Source: Streptomyces canus
Lineage (GTDB): Bacteria; Actinomycetota; Actinomycetes; Streptomycetales; Streptomycetaceae
Assembly (NCBI RefSeq): GCF_030815415.1
Contig: NZ_JAUSWW010000001.1
Coordinates: forward strand, 5,580,001-5,644,000
Direction of reading: 5' to 3'
Length of the DNA: 64,000 bases
The position numbers and the translations under genes are program-made. The notes beneath the pieces are model-generated. The model ran no database searches and was not told the DNA's origin. It worked only from the letters and a program-made list of their open reading frames with translations. Numbering within the stretch: position 1 is the first letter of the stretch; every line of letters starts with the position of its first letter. Positions 33,801 through 41,897 of this stretch are shown piece after piece.

Positions 33801-34744
33801 CCGCCGGCGAACAGGACCCCGACGGCCATGACGAGGAACCAGGCGCTGCGCGGTGCGACCAGTGCCACCTGGCTCTCGCGGGTGACTCCCGCGCTCCTCA
33901 GCCGTAGCGCGACGGCCGTGGCGTCCGAGCACAGCCGGCGGTAGGTGAACGACTCGTCGCCGTCGTGGACGGCGATCTCGTCCGGACGTGACTCGGCCTG
34001 GGCGAGCAGCAGTTCGCGGTACGGTGTGCCGCTCTTCAGTTCCGCCGTCTCGTTGAAGGCGACCAGTACCCGGTGGCGGGTGGCGTCGTCGAGACCGCTG
34101 ATGTCCGCGAGGCGGCGATCCGGGTCGGCCAGGCCCTGCTCCAGCACCGTGGCCACACCGGACGCCAGCGCCCGGAGCCGTGCGGTGGGCAGCAGCGAGG
34201 AGGTCACCGTGATCTCCTCGGCGTCGATGCCGAGGGACACGGCCTCGTCGCCGTCCTGCTGGGCAGAGGTCCCTGGGCGAACTCCGATGCTGAGCGCCAG
34301 GTCCCCTTCCCGCAGGTCCTTGAGGGGGACCTCGTCGACGGCGCCGTGGGGGAGGGTCTCGGCGACCGCGGACCGGACGCTGCCCAGCCACTCGCGGAAG
34401 GTCGCACCGGGCTTCGGCTGAAGGTGTACGGGATGGCCGTGGCCCAGGGGAGCACCGGCCAGCAGGGTGACCGCGCCGTCGGCGCCGAACCGGCGCAGCA
34501 CGAGGGCGGCGGCAGCCGCGGCGGCGGTCCAGTACAGCAGGGGTTCGCCGCCGGTGATCCGGGTCAGGTGGGCGCGGGTGGCGGGTGTGAGGGCCGCCCG
34601 GGCGGTTCCTGGACCGCCGGGGAGGGGGTCGTGCGAGCCGCCCAGGGCTTCCGCCGTGGCGAGCGCTCCCTCGCGTAGCCCGTCCCGGCGCTGCAGCCAG
34701 AACTCGCGAGAGGCGAGGCTGGTCGAATCGGTGGTGGTGTCCAC
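30815..34744 (-). CDS. NRPS: truncated C-like domain, A, PCP, epimerisation
   Basis: A 1309-aa protein. Residues 1-210 look like a shortened condensation-type domain without HHxxxDG. The A domain spans about 225-740 (TSGSTGTPKG about 395, YRTGDLGRW, NGKVDRKAL about 735). Its pocket residues, aligned by eye to GrsA, read D-L-W-A-I-T-A-D-D-K; two acidic residues suggest a basic side chain. The PCP Ser lies in FFSLGGDSITG (about 794). An E domain (855-1285) has HHTVVDLYSW, GGHGREDLF and VLFNYWGE. The product residue should be D-configured. The GTG at 34744 has GAGGAG upstream. A 15-bp tandem repeat lies near the 3' end. Confidence 0.92.
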   Translation of the reverse strand: MDTTTDSTSLASREFWLQRRDGLREGALATAEALGGSHDPLPGGPGTARAALTPATRAHLTRITGGEPLLYWTAAAAAAALVLRRFGADGAVTLLAGAPLGHGHPVHLQPKPGATFREWLGSVRSAVAETLPHGAVDEVPLKDLREGDLALSIGVRPGTSAQQDGDEAVSLGIDAEEITVTSSLLPTARLRALASGVATVLEQGLADPDRRLADISGLDDATRHRVLVAFNETAELKSGTPYRELLLAQAESRPDEIAVHDGDESFTYRRLCSDATAVALRLRSAGVTRESQVALVAPRSAWFLVMAVGVLFAGGAYVPVDPEMPAERRDRLLSGARVVVAGDEVEVPQNPDATRLSPENLREEAESAAGTYAPETIRKLLGPPAAPADLAYVIFTSGSTGTPKGAGVEHHSFLNLLATRVPDYGLRPGVEVPQTAPLTFDLSIWQMFAGLTAGSTICVVPDDVVRDPAALASMAVGHRFGCLALVPTFIAVLLSHFEDEPGSAAAVRATLPRMIATGEPLSGELARRWHTVMSGVELLNAYGPAEVADDSTGGPVTAHEGMYTSIGKVLPNVRVHVLDTDLQPLPPGVVGQVHIGGESVGRGYIGQPALTAAAFVPDPFAPEPGRRMYRTGDLGRWRADGSVELLGRADNQIKLRGRRVELGEIEHAVESHPEVARGVVELLKDDGLERLVAFVTTQPGGAPTVAAVKESVAGRLPAYMVPNEVLLLGELPRNRNGKVDRKALRALAAERSVDTIAYTAPRTPLEAVLCELWASCLRLERVGVTDDFFSLGGDSITGIRITQAAGRRGVELRPRHLLEHRTVEALARVARWRTAEAGRPAAVSPSSEADRGSAPLTPAQLAFFAREVPRPDYWNHGVLYAVRGSVTTEQAARAVRLLAERHPMLRARINVAGADSTQMIDEEAPPVTEFDLREVAASEVEGRIHDSATALHAALDLRTGPVCRAGLFRLADGLEDRLVMIVHHTVVDLYSWNVITEELSAILRDGDAGSLDPVGTSYTEWARRLGELVRERPERLNADYWLTRDWDACVPVADTEPQGVEGNTQEITFVFDRDWTRRFTDASTGAGLTVYEGLLAALGTGFKNWLGVDGGTLQVQLGGHGREDLFDDVDLSRTVGFFNTAYPFALPMLADPADAGQAQAVAGLIRDIPGRGLDHDLLRHLHPDPGTRARLAAVPVPQVLFNYWGEPAYLHADGAAGAGTGGTPGPLGDVRIDISGDDRPADMPRPFPIEIYPSIVDGRLTILWRFSGEVFTAPRMHALVDAYATALRTTVPVSESSDSKSSDSKEMAR
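30831..30860. repeat. 15-bp tandem duplication at the 3' end of the A-PCP-E gene
   Basis: TTCGAGTCGGACGAT occurs at 30831-30845 and 30846-30860. It doubles an SSDSK motif in the flexible tail after the E domain. Confidence 0.9.
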
Positions 34745-34779
34745 GTGCGGGTTTCTCCTCTTCGCGGGCCTGCGGGTGC

Positions 34780-37700
34780 TCAGAACGTGAAGTCCGGCAT
34801 CGCCGGCGAGTCGACGCCTGCGGGCGGCGAGTCGAACAGGTCGAACAGGGTGGCGCCGGGGCCGAGGTCGGCCAGTCGCAGCAGGAGCGTGCGGTACTCC
34901 TCCAGCCAGGAGGCGGCCGTGTCCTGACGGAACAGGTCCGTGGCGTACTTCAGCCGCGCCCACAAGGCGTCGCCGTACTCCAGGACCGAGACGCTGAGCG
35001 TGAACGTGGGTGCTTCGGAGTCGACGTCGAGCAGCTCGACACCGGGACCGCCGGGGCCGAGACCGGTGATCGGCGCGACCTCGTTCTGGAAGCCGAAGTT
35101 GGTCGTGGCCGCGGGTTCGGCCGTGTGCGGCCGGGCGATGCGGATGATCCGGTCCGCGGGCAGGTCGCCGTGCGACAGCGCCGACAACTGGGCGTCGCGG
35201 ACGGCCGCGAGCAGCACGGCAAAGGGTTCACCGGGCACCAGGGCGGCCCTGACCACGATGGTGTTGGCGTAGCAGCCGATCACCTCGTCATGGCCCGGAA
35301 CACGGCCGGGAACCGGCCCGGCGACGGCCAGATCACGGTGGCCCCCGAGCTTCCACAGCAGCGCCATCCACCCGGCGAGCAGCACCATGTTGAGAGTGCC
35401 GCGCTCTCGGCGGGCGATCTCCCGCAGCGCAGCCGCCAGTTCGGCCTCGATGATCAGGGGCAGGTCCGCGCCGCGGCTGGGCGGTTCGGAGAAGTCGGCG
35501 TCCGGGACGTCGGCGGGCAGTGCCACGGTCGGCACCCCGTCGAGCCGTTCGGTCCAGAACTCGACCAGCCGCCGTCCGCGTGCCCCGTCCAGCATCTCCC
35601 GCTGGTCGCGGACGAAGTCCAGATATGTCTTCCGGGGTGCCGGACGAACGTCGGCCTGGCTCAGGTCGTCCATCAGGACGCGCCAGGACCAGCCGTCGAA
35701 GAAGAGATGGTGGAAGGTGAGGACGAGGACGTACTGGTCGCCGTCGGCGAAGCGGGCGCGAACGAGCTGATAACGGGCCGGAGTTGAGGAGTACAGGTCC
35801 AATGGCCGGCTGACCAGGTCCTTGAGCCGGGCGAGCAGGGGCGCGCGGCCCTCGGCCACGGTGTGCGGCCGGAGGTCGACGTCGAGGTTCTCCAGGGTGA
35901 CCCGGGCCTCTTCGGGCGGGGCGACCACCTGGACGGGGCCGTCCTGGCCGTCGCGCAGGCCGACCCGGAGCATCGGGTGGCGGTGGACGACCGTTTCGAG
36001 ACGCCGGATGAGCCAGCCGGAGTCCACCGGGCCGTCCAGGAGGAAGGCGCCCGGCACGTTGTACGCGGCGGATTCGGGGGCGAGTTGGACGGCGGCCCAG
36101 ATCGCGCTCTGCTGTCCGGAGAGGGGGCCTTCGACCGGGCCGGCCGCTTCCTCCGCCTCGGCCGTTGCCACCGCTGGGGTTGGGGCAGGCGCCTGGGACC
36201 TCGCGGTTTCGAGCGATGCCGCGAGGTCGCGGAGGGATCCGAAGTCGAAGAGCTCCAGTACGTCGAGTTCGGTGCCCAGGAGCTGGTTCAGCCTGGTGAC
36301 CAACTGGACGCCGTTGAGGGAGTTCCCGCCCTGCTCGAAGAAGTCGTCGTCAAGGCCGAGCCTGGGCTCTTTGAGTACGTCCCTGGCTGCCTCGAGCACC
36401 GCGGCCTCCGGGGTCGGTGCGTCGGTGCCGGCGGTCCGCGCCTCGCCTGTGGGTGCCGCACCTGGCGCCGTCTGCGTCGCGGGCACGGTGAGAACGGTGC
36501 TCGGCCAGCAGCACTCCTCGGCGAACGGGGCGAGGGGGAGCTCCACGCGCCGCCGGGGCCGGGACCCCAGAGCCGTACGCCAGTCCAGGGGGAAGCCGTG
36601 GCGGTGGCATGCGACGAGCAGGTCGGCGGGCGAAAGAGCGGTGACGGTCGTGAAACGAGGGTCGCGCCACTCATGTCGCAGGGCCGCCAGCGCGCTGCCG
36701 GGCGCCAGGTCGAGAAGGACAGTCCCGTCGGCGAACCCGGCGAGCGCCGCCCGCAGTCGGTCCGCGTCGGGTGCCGCGGCCCGCGCCTCGGCATCCGCCT
36801 GCTCCAGGGCGGTCGGCAGATCCACCGCGCCGCGCGTGTACCGCGCCGCGACCGCGCCCACACCGTGCGCCAGGACGAGATCCGGAGTGACGCCGAGATC
36901 GGCGAGGAGTGCCTGCAGGCCGGCGATCCGGAGCAACTGCCGCTGCACAGGGGTCCAGAGCTCGACGGGGAGATGCCGCCGGGCCGCCTCCAGCACACGG
37001 GCGAAGCCGGGATACGAACCGGCCAGTTCCAGCAGGTGCGCGGCCTCCGGCGCCGGATCCGCGTCCGTGGACGAGCCGAGGAGCAGGACGAGGGAGCCGC
37101 GAGCGGGGGCCGCACGGCGGACCGTGGGCGTGGCGGACAGGAACGCGTTCAGACCGTCGAGGAGCCCGGCCGTGTCGCGCACTTTCCACGCCTGCCGGTG
37201 GAAGAAGAACTCCGGGTGTACGCGGCCCAGGGCCAGGACATCGGCCGCGGCGGCGAGCGGGAAGCTGTCGGGGGCGGCGGTGACGGTGTCCCGCAGCCGC
37301 GTGGCGTACTGGCGCAGGCCCTCTTCGTCGCGCGCGGAGATCACGACGACGTACTCGGCCGGTTCTGCCGAACAGCCTGTGCCCCGGAGCGGCTGCGGCT
37401 GTGGTTGCCCGGAGGCGCGGTGCTCCTCAAGGATCATGTGGGCGTTGGTGCTGCTGAGCCCGAAGCTGCTCAGCGCGGCGCGCCGAGGGGTGTCGCCGGC
37501 ATGCCACGGCTCGCACCGGTCGGCGATGCGCAGTGTGCCTCGATCCATGTCGAGCAAGGGGTTGGGAGCGCTGTAGTGGGCGGTGGGGAAGATCTCACCG
37601 GCCCGGAACTGGGCGATGACCCGGACCAGACCCGCGAAGCCCGCCATGCTGTCCAGATGGCCGAAGTTGCCCTTCACCGAGGACAGGGGACACGCCGTGA

Positions 37701-38718
37701 CGGGAGAGCGACCGGCCGGGAAGGCGGACAGTGCGTCGGTCAGCCCCTGGACCTCGATCGGATCGCCGATGCGGGTGCCGGTGCCATGGGCCTCGACATA
37801 ACCGAGGGTGGCCGGGTCCACGGCCGCGTCCCGCAAGGCGGCTGCGACCACCTGGCTCTGGCCCGCGGGGCTGGGCGCCGTCAGTCCGTTGCTGCGCCCG
37901 GCGTCCTGGTTGACGGCGCTGCCCCGGATCACCGCGTGCACGGTGTCCCCGTCGCGCAACGCGTCGGCGAGCCGTTTGACCAGGACGAATCCGCCGCCCT
38001 CACCGAAGGTCGCGCCGTCCGACTTCTCGTCGAACGGGCGGCAGCGGCCGGTGGCGGAGAGCACCCCCAGACCGTCGGTGCCGTCCGGGCGACGCGGGGG
38101 GCGGCCCAGAATGAGTTCGTAGCCGCCGACCAGGGCTGCTTCGCCTTCGCCGCGCGCCAGTTTCCAGCGCGCCTCGTGGAGCGCGACCAGGAACGACGAG
38201 CAGGCTGTGTCGACGACCAGTGCGGTGCCGCGCAGATCCAGGTGGTAGGCGATCCGTCCGGCCGCGAAAGCGCGGATGCTGCCGGTGATGGCCGCGCCCT
38301 CGCGCCGGTCGGCCTCGGGCAGCAGATCGTGCAGGGTCGGTTCGATCCCGCCGTACCCGGCGGTGTAGACACAGACATCACGGCCGCTCAGTTCCGAAGG
38401 TGCGTAACCGGCGTTGCCGATCGCCCGTACCGCGAGTTGGAGCATCTTGCGCTGGCGGGGGTCGATCAACTCCGCCTCGGCGCGGGAGAGACCGAAGTAC
38501 CGGTGGTCGAAGCTCGTGATGTCCTCGATCCAGCCGCCCTCCTGGTCGTCGTCGGAGCGGGTGGTGCCGGTGGCTTCGGCGCGGGCGGTGGGCATCGGCC
38601 CCATGCAGTCGCGCCCGGTGCGCAGGATCTCGGTCAGCGAGTCCCAGTCGTCGCACTGGGGGAAGTCGAAGGCCAGGCCCACCACGGCCACCGCGGTGCT
38701 GTCATTCGCCGTGTCCAT
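34780..38718 (-). CDS. KS-(inactive AT)-CP-C hybrid synthase
   Basis: A 1312-aa protein. The ketosynthase spans about 8-430, with Cys in VDTACSSFLVA (about 172) and His in EAHGTGTRIGDP and KGNFGHLDS. Residues 530-760 are an acyltransferase remnant in which the GHSxG nucleophile motif reads AHGVGA, so Ser is lost and the domain is short. The carrier domain (Ser about 799, EQGGNSLNG) looks PCP-like. A C-terminal condensation domain (866-1290) has intact HHLFFDGWS. The carrier must be loaded in trans; no acyltransferase is encoded nearby. It starts 8 bp after the upstream stop. Confidence 0.9.
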   Translation of the reverse strand: MDTANDSTAVAVVGLAFDFPQCDDWDSLTEILRTGRDCMGPMPTARAEATGTTRSDDDQEGGWIEDITSFDHRYFGLSRAEAELIDPRQRKMLQLAVRAIGNAGYAPSELSGRDVCVYTAGYGGIEPTLHDLLPEADRREGAAITGSIRAFAAGRIAYHLDLRGTALVVDTACSSFLVALHEARWKLARGEGEAALVGGYELILGRPPRRPDGTDGLGVLSATGRCRPFDEKSDGATFGEGGGFVLVKRLADALRDGDTVHAVIRGSAVNQDAGRSNGLTAPSPAGQSQVVAAALRDAAVDPATLGYVEAHGTGTRIGDPIEVQGLTDALSAFPAGRSPVTACPLSSVKGNFGHLDSMAGFAGLVRVIAQFRAGEIFPTAHYSAPNPLLDMDRGTLRIADRCEPWHAGDTPRRAALSSFGLSSTNAHMILEEHRASGQPQPQPLRGTGCSAEPAEYVVVISARDEEGLRQYATRLRDTVTAAPDSFPLAAAADVLALGRVHPEFFFHRQAWKVRDTAGLLDGLNAFLSATPTVRRAAPARGSLVLLLGSSTDADPAPEAAHLLELAGSYPGFARVLEAARRHLPVELWTPVQRQLLRIAGLQALLADLGVTPDLVLAHGVGAVAARYTRGAVDLPTALEQADAEARAAAPDADRLRAALAGFADGTVLLDLAPGSALAALRHEWRDPRFTTVTALSPADLLVACHRHGFPLDWRTALGSRPRRRVELPLAPFAEECCWPSTVLTVPATQTAPGAAPTGEARTAGTDAPTPEAAVLEAARDVLKEPRLGLDDDFFEQGGNSLNGVQLVTRLNQLLGTELDVLELFDFGSLRDLAASLETARSQAPAPTPAVATAEAEEAAGPVEGPLSGQQSAIWAAVQLAPESAAYNVPGAFLLDGPVDSGWLIRRLETVVHRHPMLRVGLRDGQDGPVQVVAPPEEARVTLENLDVDLRPHTVAEGRAPLLARLKDLVSRPLDLYSSTPARYQLVRARFADGDQYVLVLTFHHLFFDGWSWRVLMDDLSQADVRPAPRKTYLDFVRDQREMLDGARGRRLVEFWTERLDGVPTVALPADVPDADFSEPPSRGADLPLIIEAELAAALREIARRERGTLNMVLLAGWMALLWKLGGHRDLAVAGPVPGRVPGHDEVIGCYANTIVVRAALVPGEPFAVLLAAVRDAQLSALSHGDLPADRIIRIARPHTAEPAATTNFGFQNEVAPITGLGPGGPGVELLDVDSEAPTFTLSVSVLEYGDALWARLKYATDLFRQDTAASWLEEYRTLLLRLADLGPGATLFDLFDSPPAGVDSPAMPDFTF

Positions 38719-38726
38719 GACGTCCC

Positions 38727-40556
38727 TCACAGTTCGACGGTTGCCGCAGACCGGTCGGTGTGCGCGGGATCTGCGCCGTCGAGGGCGGCGGCCAGCGCGG
38801 CGACCGTCGGGTACTCGAAGAGCTGTCCGATGGTCAGGCCGGGAGAATGGCGGCGCAGGCCGGCGAAGACCCGCAGGGCCTTGAAGGAGTCCCCGCCGAT
38901 CTCCATGAACCGCTCGTCGCGGCCGACTTCGGACCGTCCGAGCACCGAGCACCACAGATCGGCCACGAACCGCTCGGTGTCGGTGCGCGGCGCAGGGGCC
39001 GTTGGGCCGCTGGGCACGGCACCGTCCTGGGCCAGGGTGCGCAGCGCGGTCAGGTCCGCTTTGCCGTTCGCCGTGACGGGGATGGCCGCGACGACGACGA
39101 TGCGGCTCGGGACCAGCGCCTGGGCCAGGACGGTGCGCAGCTGCCGGGAGATCTCCTCCGGCGTGAGGGGCGGGGACGCGACCACGTAGGCGACGAGTTC
39201 GGTCGGCAAGTCGGGCGCCGGGCTCTCCCCGACGACCAGAGCCTGCTCGATTCCGGCCACGGAGAGCAGCGCCGACTCGATCTCGCCAGGCTCCACGCGG
39301 TTGCCGCGGACCTTGAGCTGCCGGTCAGCCCGCCCCAGGTACTCGTAGACGCCGTCGCTGTCGCGGATCATGAGGTCGTCGGTGCGGTAGAAGCGTTCGC
39401 CGGCGTCGTCGTGGGTGAACTTTCGCCCGGTGAGGGCCTGGTCGCCGAAGTAGCCGTGGGCGAGGCAGACGCCGCCGATGTGGAGGACACCCGGGGTGCC
39501 GTCGGGTACCGGTCGGCCGTCGTCGCCGAGCAACCGCAGGTCGACCCCGTCGATGGCCTTTCCGACCGGGATGCGTGCGCGCCGGATGTCCGGCTCCGTC
39601 ACACGGTGGAGCATCATCGCGACGGTCGCCTCGGAGGGACCGTACATGTTGACGGCATGCAGGCCGGGGCGGGCTTCGAGGATGGCGGCGGCCAGTCGTG
39701 GGGGGAACGCCTCGCCCGCGACGACGACCATCCGGCCGGGTAACAGCGCACCGATGTCATGCTGTGCTGCTAGCGCCTCGAGCAAGGAGGGTGTGTACGT
39801 CAGCGCCTCCACCGGGTGCTTCTTGAGCTCCGCCGCAAGGGCCACGGGGTCGAGCGTGGTGTCTCGGTCGTAGATGTCCAGCCGGGCGCCACTGAACAGG
39901 GCGCCGAACACGGAGATGAGACCGAGGTCGGCGGCGAAGGTGGTGGCGATGCCGAAGCTGTCCACGGTCGTGATCGGATCCAGGTATCGCCAGAACCCGA
40001 AGTGGTAGTTGAGTACGGCCCGGTGCGGGACGTCCACGGCCTTGGGAACGCCCGTGGAGCCGGAGGTGAAGACGAGATACGCCGTGTCCTGCGGATCGGT
40101 TTCTTCACAGGGCTCGTACGGTGCGGTCGCCGACGAGGCGTCCAACAGCCGTACGGGTGGAGTCTGTTCGGGCAGTCGCGGCCGGTTGCGCGCATCGGTC
40201 AGCACCGCTCGCGCCCCGGTCGCGGTCAGCAGTGCCGCGATGCGAGTCTCGGGGTCCGAGGACTCCAGGTGGACATGGGCCGCGCCGACCGACCACGCGC
40301 CCAGGACGGACACCACGGACCACACCGAGCGGTCCACCACGGTGGCCACCACATCCCCGCGCCCGATGCCCGCCTCGCGCAGCCAGCGGGCGAGTCCGCC
40401 GGCCGCCGACGCCAGTTCTGTGTAGCTCAGTTCGGTGTCGCCATGACGTACGGCCGCGCGCGCTCCGTTGTGCGCGGCCACATCGCGGAACAGAGCGGCG
40501 GTCGATCGGTATGCGGACGAGGACACGGACGAACCCTTGGATGGTGCTGCGTACAC
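38727..40556 (-). CDS. A-PCP didomain, probable initiation module with unusual A domain
   Basis: A 609-aa protein, first gene of the leftward operon. The A domain (20-500) has FTSGSTGVPKA (about 160), YRTDDLM and NGKADLTAL (about 495). The usual FDxSxW segment reads TFAADLGLISVF, so the Asp that binds an alpha-amino group is missing; a beta-amino, hydroxy or keto acid is more likely than a normal amino acid. The PCP Ser is in MEIGGDSFKA (about 554). The GTG at 40556, with AAGGAG 5 nt upstream, is preferred over the GTG at 40562. Codon 272 is TTA (39741-39743). Confidence 0.88.
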   Translation of the reverse strand: MYAAPSKGSSVSSSAYRSTAALFRDVAAHNGARAAVRHGDTELSYTELASAAGGLARWLREAGIGRGDVVATVVDRSVWSVVSVLGAWSVGAAHVHLESSDPETRIAALLTATGARAVLTDARNRPRLPEQTPPVRLLDASSATAPYEPCEETDPQDTAYLVFTSGSTGVPKAVDVPHRAVLNYHFGFWRYLDPITTVDSFGIATTFAADLGLISVFGALFSGARLDIYDRDTTLDPVALAAELKKHPVEALTYTPSLLEALAAQHDIGALLPGRMVVVAGEAFPPRLAAAILEARPGLHAVNMYGPSEATVAMMLHRVTEPDIRRARIPVGKAIDGVDLRLLGDDGRPVPDGTPGVLHIGGVCLAHGYFGDQALTGRKFTHDDAGERFYRTDDLMIRDSDGVYEYLGRADRQLKVRGNRVEPGEIESALLSVAGIEQALVVGESPAPDLPTELVAYVVASPPLTPEEISRQLRTVLAQALVPSRIVVVAAIPVTANGKADLTALRTLAQDGAVPSGPTAPAPRTDTERFVADLWCSVLGRSEVGRDERFMEIGGDSFKALRVFAGLRRHSPGLTIGQLFEYPTVAALAAALDGADPAHTDRSAATVEL

Positions 40557-41138
40557 GAGCACTCCTTAACTGTCCTTGCTGACCGACGTAATTCTGCGCG
40601 GGCGCGGACGGCATCCCGCCAAGGGGAAACAGTGCAGCCGAAATCGGAAGGAAATAGCTTTACAAGGGGGCGGTAGAATACCGATGGATTCTCGATGGAT
40701 TCCCGATGGAGATTGCGGGCGAGAGGCACTGATGATCGAAATCCCTCGCCACTGTCGTCGGAATTAAAGCACGGCCTGTCCCGTTCGCGCCAGACCGTTT
40801 GAGGTTCACCGAACAGCCCCTCCTTTTCTCGTTATAAGCACTCTTGATCAGGCATGAACTGAGCCACGAAAGCCTGGTTCCAGACATCTGTCGCCGACTC
40901 TTGCGGCGGACGTCATAGGAATTCCCAAGGCAGCCTCGAGCCGTTTTCGAGGGGGCGCGCAGGATTCGGGCGGGCACGCGTCCTCGCCCTAGCGAGAGTC
41001 GAGAAAAGTCCATTGCCCTGCGCGGAACGGTTGGGCTATTCTTCAAATCCGATCAAGGAGTCGAGAGCATCATCCGGTGCAGTGCGAAAGCATATAAATC
41101 CTGCCGTTCTTTGGCGCGGTACACAGCTGAGGGGGATT
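40557..41138. promoter_or_regulatory. Divergent promoter region of the cluster
   Basis: A 582-bp AT-richer spacer between the two operons with no credible gene (a 129-codon leftward reading at 40660-41046 has no homology or coding bias). It contains the repeat array at 40682-40714, a TATTCT hexamer on each strand (40675-40680 and 41037-41042), and a hairpin CCTCGA-N-TCGAGG at about 40935-40951. All cluster transcription probably starts here. Confidence 0.6.
40675..40714 (-). promoter_or_regulatory. Three 11-bp direct repeats abutting a -10 box (SARP-like site)
   Basis: On the plus strand CGATGGATTCT (40682-40692), CGATGGATTCC (40693-40703) and CGATGGAGATT (40704-40714) follow with an exact 11-bp period. 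On the minus strand the array ends 1 bp before TATTCT (40680-40675), a -10-like hexamer 119 bp upstream of the GTG at 40556. Direct repeats with an 11-bp period over the -35 region are the binding pattern of SARP activators. Confidence 0.6.
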
Positions 41139-41885
41139 GTGCGCGTCGTGTCGGATCTGGGTATCCCCATCATCGAGTCTCAATTCAACGGGCCGCCGCA
41201 TTCTGCACAGGGCGGTTATGCGTGTGGCCTCTTTGCCGGTCTGATCACGCCCGGCGAGCGTGCTGCCGCAGCCGTGACGCTCCTGTCCCCACCGCCGATG
41301 GACACTCCTCTCGAGTTCCACCGAGGAGAGCGCAGGTCCCAGATCCGGCTGGCCGGAGAACTCATTGCCACGGTTACTGAGGTGGCCGGTGAGCCGACTG
41401 GAACCGATCCCCTCTCCCCCGCCGAGGCCGAGCAGGCCGCTCGCGGCTTCCGGGGGTTCACCGGGCATCCCTTCCCGACGTGCTTCGTCTGCGGCCATGC
41501 GCGCCCGGCCGCCGACGGACTCGCGCTGACCCCCGGTCCGGTGGAAGGGCGGCCGGGGACCGTCGCCTGTCTGTGGACTCCCGCGGACGACCAGGCGGAT
41601 GCCAACGGCCGTGTCCGCGATGAGATCGTCTGGAGCGTGCTGGACTGTCCCGGCGGGTGGACAGGCGATCCGGTCCACGAGCCCATGGTGCTCAGCAGGA
41701 TGACCGCGGTGATCACCCGGCCACCGACCCCGGGTCATACCTATGTCGTGGTCGGCACGCTGCGGCGTAAGAACGCCAGAACCTCCTCCGTCGACACCGC
41801 CGTCTTCGACGCGTCACAACAGCTTCTCGGCAAGGCGTCAGCGGTCTGGACCGCCGTGCCCGATGGGCTGCCCTCGGCCGACTGA
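41139..41885 (+). CDS. Hotdog-fold (thioesterase-like) protein
   Basis: A 248-aa protein with two hotdog-like halves. The first opens FNGPPHSAQGGYACGLFAG, a pattern of acyl-CoA thioesterase-like proteins. The second contains FPTCFVCG, a metal-site-like Cys pair, and VWSVLDCPGGW. No catalytic residue can be assigned. It is the first gene of the rightward operon; the GTG at 41139 has GAGGGGG upstream, while longer readings into the promoter region have none. It could hydrolyse or edit acyl chains during assembly. Confidence 0.72.
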   Translation: MRVVSDLGIPIIESQFNGPPHSAQGGYACGLFAGLITPGERAAAAVTLLSPPPMDTPLEFHRGERRSQIRLAGELIATVTEVAGEPTGTDPLSPAEAEQAARGFRGFTGHPFPTCFVCGHARPAADGLALTPGPVEGRPGTVACLWTPADDQADANGRVRDEIVWSVLDCPGGWTGDPVHEPMVLSRMTAVITRPPTPGHTYVVVGTLRRKNARTSSVDTAVFDASQQLLGKASAVWTAVPDGLPSAD

Positions 41886-41897
41886 CCGCCGGCACGG

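Noticed and set aside
36480..37110. Active acyltransferase domain in the KS protein
   Set aside because: The nucleophile motif reads AHGVGA without Ser, and the domain is truncated.
40660..41046. A 129-codon minus-strand frame in the divergent promoter region
   Set aside because: No ribosome binding site, no third-position GC bias, no recognisable domain, and it lies across the putative promoter elements.
41013..41138. An N-terminal extension of the hotdog gene starting at 41013
   Set aside because: The extension lacks a ribosome binding site and has non-coding composition; the GTG at 41139 follows GAGGGGG.
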